Source: Thermodesulfovibrionales bacterium (GTDB lineage: Bacteria; Nitrospirota; Thermodesulfovibrionia; Thermodesulfovibrionales; SM23-35). From it: a stretch of DNA of 11,337 bases. Below the pieces are notes generated by a model. That model worked only from the letters and a program-made list of their open reading frames with translations. It made no database searches and was not told the DNA's origin. Shown here piece after piece: positions 7,153 through 11,337 of this stretch (position 1 is its first letter; each line of letters begins with the position of its first letter). Both the position numbers and the translations under genes were made by a program. Location: positions 1 through 11,337 of the forward strand of contig JAGVMY010000157.1 in assembly GCA_020053565.1 (NCBI GenBank). The letters run 5' to 3'.

Positions 7153-8538
7153 ATGCTTGATCATGATCTTCACTTAAAAATCTTGAAGAAAACTCTTTCA
7201 TCCGGCGGTGACTATGCAGATATATTTGTTGAGTCCAAAAAAGTAGTTATTATTCATCTTGAAGACAATAAGATTGAAAAAGTAATTACAGGTGTTGATT
7301 CTGGTGCGGGTATCCGCCTTATTTATAATGGCAAGTCTGCCTATGCATACAGTAATGATTTATCCGAGAAATCTTTATTGACAGCTGCATCTGAGGTATG
7401 CAGGGCTGCATCCGGTACAAACACTGATTCTGTCATTAATCTCAATACGAAAATCCCTTCCTTATCGTTTGACATAAGGTTATTTCCAGAAAATATTCCG
7501 ATTGAGAAAAAGATGTCACTCGTGAGAAAGGCAAATACTGTAGCCAGGGGTTTTGACCATAGAATACAACAGGTAAGTGCAACCTATAATGATTTCATTC
7601 AGAAGGTTCAGATCTCAACATCAGACGGAACAATTATAGAAGATGAAAGGGTTCATACACTGACAGCAATTCATATCATTGCATCAGATGACGGTATCAT
7701 ACAGACAGGATACGAACTCACAGGTGGTTTAATAGGCTTTGAGCTATTTGATGACGTGAATATAGAAGAGTTAAGCCTTAAGGCAGCAAAAAGAGCTGTG
7801 ATGATGCTCACCGCGAGAAGAGCACCCGGTGGAAGGATGCCTGTTATCATATCCTCAGAGGCAGGAGGAACCATGATACACGAGGCCATAGGTCACGGTC
7901 TTGAGGCTGACCTTGCTCAACATGGGCTATCTGTATACTCACGAAAGACAGGACAGAAGATTGCATCCCCTCTTATTACCGTAATAGATGATTCAACACT
8001 CTCAAAGAAAAGAGGCTCCTTCAGGTTTGATGACGAAGGTACATCTTCCCAACAGACCGTCCTTGTAGAAAATGGTATCTTAAAAAGCTATCTGTACGAT
8101 AGACTGACTGCGCTAAAAAATGGGGTAAAATCAACAGGGAATGGCAGGAGGCAATCATACCAGCATCGGCCTATACCGCGGATGACCAACACTTTTATTA
8201 TGCCAGGTTCTATGTCCCCTGAAAAGATTATTAACTCTGTAGAGTATGGCCTCTTTGTGAAAAAAATGGGAGGCGGACAGGTGAATACTGTCACAGGTGA
8301 TTTTGTTTTTGAGGTACAGGAAGGCTATCTTATCAACAAAGGAAACAGAGGAGAACCTGTGAGAGGTGCAACACTGGCAGGTAATGGGCCAGCTGTCTTG
8401 GAATCTATAGATATGGTTGGCTCTGATTTAGGGTTTGCTATCGGGACATGCGGTAAGGATGCACAAGGTGTTCCTGTATCAGACGGGTTGCCAACCATCA
8501 GAATACCCGAGATAGTAGTTGGTGGTGCAGTAGCATAA
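7153..8538 (+). CDS. tldD: TldD family metalloprotease
   Basis: Zinc metallopeptidase of the U62 family. In E. coli, TldD works with TldE (PmbA) to digest unfolded peptides, mature microcin B17 precursor and remove CcdA. The metal motif HExxxH is present as H243-E244-A-I-G-H248 (MIHEAIGHGLEAD). The C-terminal metal-ligand Cys is C433 in GTCGKDAQGVPVSDG, followed by the closing IRIPEIVVGG. At 461 residues it is a little shorter than E. coli TldD but has every family block. No tldE partner is adjacent: lpxC follows 119 bp downstream, so the partner, if any, is elsewhere. ATG 7153 is the first possible start because an in-frame stop sits three codons upstream; it has no ribosome-binding site, which fits a leaderless transcript. 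Confidence 0.93.
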   Translation: MLDHDLHLKILKKTLSSGGDYADIFVESKKVVIIHLEDNKIEKVITGVDSGAGIRLIYNGKSAYAYSNDLSEKSLLTAASEVCRAASGTNTDSVINLNTKIPSLSFDIRLFPENIPIEKKMSLVRKANTVARGFDHRIQQVSATYNDFIQKVQISTSDGTIIEDERVHTLTAIHIIASDDGIIQTGYELTGGLIGFELFDDVNIEELSLKAAKRAVMMLTARRAPGGRMPVIISSEAGGTMIHEAIGHGLEADLAQHGLSVYSRKTGQKIASPLITVIDDSTLSKKRGSFRFDDEGTSSQQTVLVENGILKSYLYDRLTALKNGVKSTGNGRRQSYQHRPIPRMTNTFIMPGSMSPEKIINSVEYGLFVKKMGGGQVNTVTGDFVFEVQEGYLINKGNRGEPVRGATLAGNGPAVLESIDMVGSDLGFAIGTCGKDAQGVPVSDGLPTIRIPEIVVGGAVA

Positions 8539-8541
8539 TAC

Positions 8542-8559
8542 TGTGTCAATTTGAACACA
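8542..8559 (+). promoter_or_regulatory. Imperfect dyad upstream of lpxC, possible enhancer site
   Basis: The core TCAA-T-TTGA is a perfect dyad (8546/8547-8554 region), flanked by TGTG on the left and CACA on the right with one extra A. Its centre is about 98 bp upstream of the start predicted from the sigma-54-like promoter at 8621-8637, a typical place for the binding site of an NtrC-type activator. It lies just after the tldD stop, and a weak-hairpin role in tldD mRNA end formation is an alternative. Confidence 0.35.
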
Positions 8560-8620
8560 ATCAATAGATAAGAACCAACACATTCTCAGCCTTAAACCCT
8601 TATTTTACAACATCTTATCG

Positions 8621-8637
8621 CTGGCATCATGTTTGCT
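8621..8637 (+). promoter_or_regulatory. Candidate sigma-54 (-24/-12) promoter of lpxC
   Basis: CTGGCATCATGTTTGCT matches the sigma-54 consensus YTGGCAC-G-N4-TTGCW. TGGCA (8622-8626) and TTGCT (8633-8637) are both present, and GG (8623-8624) and GC (8635-8636) are separated by exactly the required 10 bp. The departures are T for C and C for G after TGGCA. The start would fall near 8648, leaving a leader of about 10 nt before the lpxC ATG, with no Shine-Dalgarno. A sigma-70 reading (TGC-TTTATT as an extended -10 at 8640-8648) is a weaker alternative. Confidence 0.5.
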
Positions 8638-8657
8638 TATGCTTTATTTAAACAATC

Positions 8658-9536
8658 ATGCGACTCCAACGTACCTTAAAACAGGAAGTTTGCTTTGAAG
8701 GCATAGGACTTCACACAGGAAAGTTCTCAAAGGTTTGCCTTAAACCAGCACCAAGGGACACAGGTGTATTATTTGTAAGGACAGACAAGGAAATGGTAAT
8801 AAAGGCATCCATGGGATCTGTTATAGATACCGCATTTTCAACTACTCTCGGGTATAATGGGGTAAAGATCAGGACCGTTGAACACATGCTTGCAGCCCTG
8901 TCTGGCTTGGGAATAGATAATGTCATTATAGAAGTCACCGGACCTGAAATACCTATCCTTGACGGAAGCTCAATGGAGCTCATAAGCATAATTCTCAAGG
9001 GAGGAATCGCAAAACAGGGCAAGAAAAGACCCTGCATCAAGATAACACGTCCTAAAGTCTTTACTGATGGTCACGCTGAAATTGCAGTTTTCCCCTATGA
9101 GGGGAGGCGACTCACCTACAGAATTCATTTTAATCACCACCTGCTCGGAGCACAGCAGTTAAGCTTAGAACTCTCAGAAGAAGTCTTTGCCAAGGAAATA
9201 GCTCCAGCAAGGACTTTCGGGTTTCTCAAGGATGTCGAGTACCTTAGGGCAAACGGATTTGCAAAGGGTGGTTCTCTTGATAATGCGATAATACTCGGCA
9301 GTGATGGTATACTCAATCCATCCGGCCTGAGGTTCAAAGATGAGTTTGTACGTCATAAAATGCTTGATTTAATCGGTGACTTCTCTCTGCTCGGATTTCT
9401 TATTATCGGACATATCTTTGCGAGTAAATCAGGTCATTCAGCAAACCTGAGGTTTCTGAAAAAGCTCTCTGCCAATCGGGATTGCTGGGAAGTGCTATCA
9501 GAAACAGAACAACAACCAGCCGTGACATATACTTAA
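8658..9536 (+). CDS. lpxC: UDP-3-O-acyl-N-acetylglucosamine deacetylase
   Basis: Zinc-dependent deacetylase for the committed step of lipid A synthesis, cytoplasmic and acting on the product of LpxA. It is 292 residues long, within the family range. Zinc ligands: H76 in TVEHML, then H233 and D237 in the HKxxD motif (HKMLD). Catalytic residues: E75 and H260 (KSGHSAN). Also conserved are IGLHTG (16-21), GPEIPILDGSS (95-105), ARTFGF (184-189) and SLDNAI (206-211). It marks the organism as an LPS-type diderm. Its usual neighbours (ftsZ or other lpx genes) are absent; it follows tldD. There is no Shine-Dalgarno before the ATG (the upstream bases are TTTAAACAATC), so translation must start leaderless or through a very short leader. 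The upstream gap carries a sigma-54-like promoter. Confidence 0.96.
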   Translation: MRLQRTLKQEVCFEGIGLHTGKFSKVCLKPAPRDTGVLFVRTDKEMVIKASMGSVIDTAFSTTLGYNGVKIRTVEHMLAALSGLGIDNVIIEVTGPEIPILDGSSMELISIILKGGIAKQGKKRPCIKITRPKVFTDGHAEIAVFPYEGRRLTYRIHFNHHLLGAQQLSLELSEEVFAKEIAPARTFGFLKDVEYLRANGFAKGGSLDNAIILGSDGILNPSGLRFKDEFVRHKMLDLIGDFSLLGFLIIGHIFASKSGHSANLRFLKKLSANRDCWEVLSETEQQPAVTYT

Positions 9537-9615
9537 ATTTCTTTTATTATCAATAGGTTATAAATTTTACTTGAATTTTTACCCGGAATTAAGTTTCACT
9601 ATTATGGAAGACCGC

Positions 9616-9651
9616 AAAAAGAAGTGGCTGGAGAATTTCTTCTCCAGCCAC
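9616..9651 (-). terminator. Intrinsic terminator of the micropeptide operon
   Basis: On the minus strand a 12-bp perfect stem, GTGGCTGGAGAA (9651-9640) with its complement at 9635-9624, closes a GAAA tetraloop and is followed at once by TTCTTTTT (9623-9616). This is a classic rho-independent terminator for leftward transcription. It begins 28 nt after the micropeptide stop codon. The plus-strand sequence after the stem has no T-tract, so it is not a good terminator for lpxC. Confidence 0.9.
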
Positions 9652-9679
9652 AAATAGTGTTCGCACATGTAAAGGAAAC

Positions 9680-9742
9680 TTATTTCTTCTTTGCGGTCTT
9701 CTTTGCCGGCTTCTTTACTGCTGCTTTTTTCTTTGTTGCCAT
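9680..9742 (-). CDS. 20-residue lysine-rich, histone-H1-like micropeptide
   Basis: A short gene starting at ATG 9742 and stopping with TAA at 9682-9680. The product begins MATKKKAAVKKPAKK and consists of 10 Lys, 5 Ala, 2 Thr and single Met, Val and Pro residues, with no acidic residue. This resembles the KKPAKK repeats of histone-H1-like tails, so nucleic-acid binding is a reasonable guess, but no function is established. It is supported as a real gene by a strong Shine-Dalgarno (GGGGGTG, 8 nt before the ATG), by a strong intrinsic terminator 28 nt after the stop, and by its place 62 bp downstream of the winged-helix gene on the same strand. No separate promoter is obvious in the 62-bp gap, so the two are probably one transcript. 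Confidence 0.7.
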   Translation of the reverse strand: MATKKKAAVKKPAKKTAKKK

Positions 9743-9804
9743 TAACTGTTCACCCCCTTTCTGTCCCGCACTTACCTGCAAAGGTAACCGCGGCGCCTCT
9801 GAGT

Positions 9805-10350
9805 TCAAAGCCTCCCTATCAACGTAATTCTTTTACCTGATAAAAGTCTTTTGAGGTTCGCATCCCTCTTTTTCTTCTTAAGTTTATATTCGTCTTCATC
9901 GATAAGAGTGCAGTTGATCTTTATATCAAACCTTCTTTCTATATCCTTAAGCTCCTTGGTAAGTGATGACATTGCGCCAATAACATAAAGATCGACAGTA
10001 CTTACATCCTCACCTTCTGCATACGGACCATAAAGAACAGCAGCCTTCGCACCAGAAGCCCTCAACACTGCCTTGAGTGCACCCGGTAATCCGAGAGACT
10101 TTGTGATAAGATTTTTTAGTTCAGCGAAGAGTGGTGATTCTTTGTTTGCCTGAAAATACTTGAGATTCACAATCTTCTCACTATTCACGATACCCATCTT
10201 CTCAAGGTTATCAAGTTCTCTCTTCACACCAGAAGGATTTTTTCTGAGAATTGTTGCTGTCTCTCTGATATAGAATTGTTCGTCAGGGCTGTTCAGAAGG
10301 AGCGATAATACATCAGCTCTTATTGATGATGAGAATAAACTCTTTAACAT
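9805..10350 (-). CDS. Winged-helix DNA-binding protein fused to a degenerate nucleotidyltransferase-fold domain
   Basis: A 181-residue protein taken from ATG 10350. Residues about 5-75 form an ArsR/MarR-like winged helix (RADVLSLLLNSPDEQFYIRETATIL, then SGVKRELDNLEKMGIV and a wing). Residues about 100-160 resemble the minimal nucleotidyltransferase fold: LYGPYAEGE (107-114), then STVDLYVIG (117-125). In active members these blocks read GSxAxGE and SDxD; here Ser is replaced by P109 and the first Asp by T118, with only D120 kept, so catalysis is doubtful. A basic tail follows (155-174). Likely a transcriptional regulator, perhaps sensing a nucleotide. The frame runs open to a TTG at 10410, but that start would put the promoter inside the gene, and the added residues do not resemble the family. 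A self-binding dyad covers its -10. Confidence 0.82.
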   Translation of the reverse strand: MLKSLFSSSIRADVLSLLLNSPDEQFYIRETATILRKNPSGVKRELDNLEKMGIVNSEKIVNLKYFQANKESPLFAELKNLITKSLGLPGALKAVLRASGAKAAVLYGPYAEGEDVSTVDLYVIGAMSSLTKELKDIERRFDIKINCTLIDEDEYKLKKKKRDANLKRLLSGKRITLIGRL

Positions 10351-10351
10351 A

Positions 10352-10386
10352 GTATAGTCTATACCATAATAGATTCTATTTGTCAA
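10352..10386 (-). promoter_or_regulatory. Promoter and overlapping operator-like dyad of the winged-helix gene
   Basis: Minus-strand TTGACA (10386-10381), a perfect -35, lies 17 bp from TATAGA (10363-10358), a 4-of-6 -10. The start would be at about 10351, one base before the ATG, predicting a leaderless mRNA; no Shine-Dalgarno exists. A perfect dyad, GTATAG-T-CTATAC (10352-10364), covers the -10 and the start point. That is where a repressor would block its own gene, so autoregulation by the winged-helix product is likely. Confidence 0.65.
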
Positions 10387-10404
10387 CAAAAAAATCACAT
10401 TTAA

Positions 10405-10480
10405 GAACAATCAATGCATTTTAGTGAACAATTGTTGTTTAATGCTATTTTTTGAACAACTGTTCTAAAATTGTGAACTG
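10405..10480. promoter_or_regulatory. Row of four GAAC motifs, possible operator array
   Basis: On the plus strand GAACA or GAACT begins at 10405, 10426, 10454 and 10475, giving steps of 21, 28 and 21 bp. Two copies lie in dyads: AACAATTGTT is a perfect 10-bp palindrome (10427-10436), and GAACAACTGTTC (10454-10465) fits GAAC-N4-GTTC. The array fills the gap between nfo and the winged-helix promoter, about 20-90 bp upstream of that -35. GAAC-N4-GTTC is the core of the LexA box of Bacillus and several other phyla; whether it is used here is unknown. Confidence 0.4.
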
Positions 10481-10485
10481 TTACT

Positions 10486-11337
10486 TTACTGTCCATATAA
10501 CCTTATCATCTTTCTGACTATTCTGAGATTATGCGAATCATCTGATTCTTTCTTTTTCGGTGTCTCAAGAATTAAAGGGACATCCCTGAACGTTGGATAG
10601 TGAATAAATTGAATCAAACCTTTTGAACCTATCTTTCCAAAACCAATATGTTCATGCCTGTCAACACCTGATCCAAAATCTCCCTTTGAGTCATTAAGAT
10701 GAATAAGTTTCAATTTGTCGAGACCGATATATTTTTCTATATTATTTGAATATTTTTGTATGCCCTTATCATTTCTGATTTCATGGCCTGCAGCAAATGC
10801 ATGGCAGGTATCAATGCATATACCTTTTATTAATGATCCCTTAACGCCATTGATAATATCTGCAAGGTCTTCTATCGTTGACGAGATATCCCCTCTTTCT
10901 CCGGTAGTATTTTCTATGAGAAGTCCTGCATTCCATTGACCCATTACAGCAACCTCATTTAATGCACTCATTGCTCTTGCCCTTGAAACATATTCGTCAT
11001 CTCCTGATGCACTTCCTGGATGAAGTATCACATAGTCAGCAACTATCGCATCAGCCCTGTCCATTTCAATGACAAGCAGGTTGATAGATTTCTTTTTTAG
11101 ATCACTATCTCTTGATGCCATATTGATTAAATATGATGTATGAATATACACAGGTGAGACATCAAAATGTAATCTGAGTGATGTGAATAATGAACCTTCT
11201 TCTTGAGAAATACATTTTACAGCCCATCCCCTGGGGTTATGAGAAAATATCTGTAATGTATTGCATCCAAGGGCATGCGCCCTCTCTACACTCCGATGTA
11301 ATCCTCCTGCAATAGAGGCATGGACACCAAGCCTGCG
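10486..11337 (-). CDS. nfo: Endonuclease IV (AP endonuclease), cut by the window edge
   Basis: Base-excision repair enzyme that cuts DNA 5' to abasic sites, using three metal ions in a TIM barrel. The frame is open to the right edge: 283 residues are visible, beginning RRLGVHASIAGGLHRSV, which aligns with the family N-terminus, so only one or a few residues should be missing. Counting from the edge, the nine metal ligands of the E. coli enzyme are all present: H66, H106, E142, D176, H179, H213, D226, H228 and E258. They sit in HTSYLIN, LHPGS, LIENT, DTCHAFAAG, HLNDS, DRHEHIG and LILETP. Each is offset by three from E. coli numbering. An internal GTG at 11151 is not the start, since it would drop about 60 conserved residues. 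No terminator follows the stop, so read-through into the winged-helix gene is possible. Confidence 0.95.
   Translation of the reverse strand, partial: RRLGVHASIAGGLHRSVERAHALGCNTLQIFSHNPRGWAVKCISQEEGSLFTSLRLHFDVSPVYIHTSYLINMASRDSDLKKKSINLLVIEMDRADAIVADYVILHPGSASGDDEYVSRARAMSALNEVAVMGQWNAGLLIENTTGERGDISSTIEDLADIINGVKGSLIKGICIDTCHAFAAGHEIRNDKGIQKYSNNIEKYIGLDKLKLIHLNDSKGDFGSGVDRHEHIGFGKIGSKGLIQFIHYPTFRDVPLILETPKKKESDDSHNLRIVRKMIRLYGQ

Noticed and set aside
9537..9623. Terminator for lpxC
   Set aside because: I see no stem followed by a plus-strand T-tract here; the strong hairpin at 9624-9651 has its T-tract on the minus strand only.
9604..9657. 18-codon plus-strand ORF after lpxC (MEDRKKKWLENFFSSHK)
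   Set aside because: Its sequence is explained by the inverted repeat and the terminator stem, and there is no ribosome-binding site at a usable distance.
9624..9827. 67-residue plus-strand ORF rich in Phe and Ala
   Set aside because: It is the antisense of the lysine/alanine-rich micropeptide gene and its terminator; antisense of Lys and Ala codons gives Phe-rich runs. It has no Shine-Dalgarno, and its GTG start is inside the terminator stem.
9680..10350. Toxin-antitoxin system (MNT/HEPN type)
   Set aside because: The nucleotidyltransferase-like domain is fused to a winged helix and there is no HEPN gene; the neighbour is a 20-residue lysine-rich peptide with no toxin features such as a membrane segment.
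10351..10410. 20-residue N-terminal extension of the winged-helix protein from TTG 10410
   Set aside because: The extension would be encoded by the promoter itself (TTGACA and TATAGA), lacks a ribosome-binding site and does not resemble the family; ATG 10350 fits better.
1..11337. CRISPR arrays, insertion sequences, prophage, tRNA or rRNA genes
   Set aside because: No spaced repeats, transposase or integrase frames, terminal repeats or recognisable RNA genes were seen; coding is dense and housekeeping in nature.

Overview
The window looks like chromosomal DNA from a Gram-negative (diderm) bacterium of moderate, slightly AT-rich composition. The diderm call rests on LpxC, which makes lipid A. 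The gene families (an NtrC-type regulator, DUF502, YebC, TldD) and TTG/GTG starts would suit Nitrospirota or a former deltaproteobacterium, but this placement is a guess. I see no mobile element, phage gene, CRISPR array, tRNA or rRNA.

Layout. From 26 to 7036 all genes read on the minus strand. In transcription order they are: a nucleoside phosphorylase of the MtnP family (6251-7036), a sigma-54-dependent response regulator (4833-6203), yebC (3932-4687), a DUF502 membrane protein (3310-3951), glmU (1907-3313) and glmS (26-1852). The last four are tightly packed: yebC/DUF502 and DUF502/glmU overlap, and glmU/glmS are 54 bp apart. They look like one operon with a promoter at 4807-4836. From 7153 to 9536 the plus strand carries tldD and lpxC, divergent from the phosphorylase gene. 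From 9624 to the right edge the minus strand is used again: nfo (endonuclease IV, cut by the window edge), a winged-helix/nucleotidyltransferase-fold regulator (9805-10350) and a 20-residue lysine-rich peptide gene (9680-9742) that ends in a clear intrinsic terminator.

How the genes fit together. GlmS and GlmU make UDP-GlcNAc, the shared precursor of peptidoglycan and lipid A. LpxC commits UDP-GlcNAc derivatives to lipid A. The window therefore holds both the supply and the committed drain of that precursor, plus a sigma-54 activator with no kinase gene beside it. The sequence upstream of lpxC fits a sigma-54 (-24/-12) promoter with a dyad at about -98, so lpxC may be under sigma-54 control. 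Whether the local activator is the one that acts there is not known.

The most notable signals are regulatory. (1) Three segments in the 47-bp gap before the response regulator can form two mutually exclusive hairpins, one of which hides its Shine-Dalgarno sequence. (2) lpxC has a sigma-54-like promoter. (3) tldD and the winged-helix regulator both have -10 elements placed so that the mRNA should begin at or next to the ATG, without a leader. (4) The regulator has a dyad over its own promoter, a row of GAAC motifs upstream, a damaged nucleotidyltransferase active site, and a histone-H1-like micropeptide as its downstream partner. (5) The MtnP-family enzyme carries Asn and Ala where adenine-specific enzymes carry Asp, which predicts 6-oxopurine substrates.
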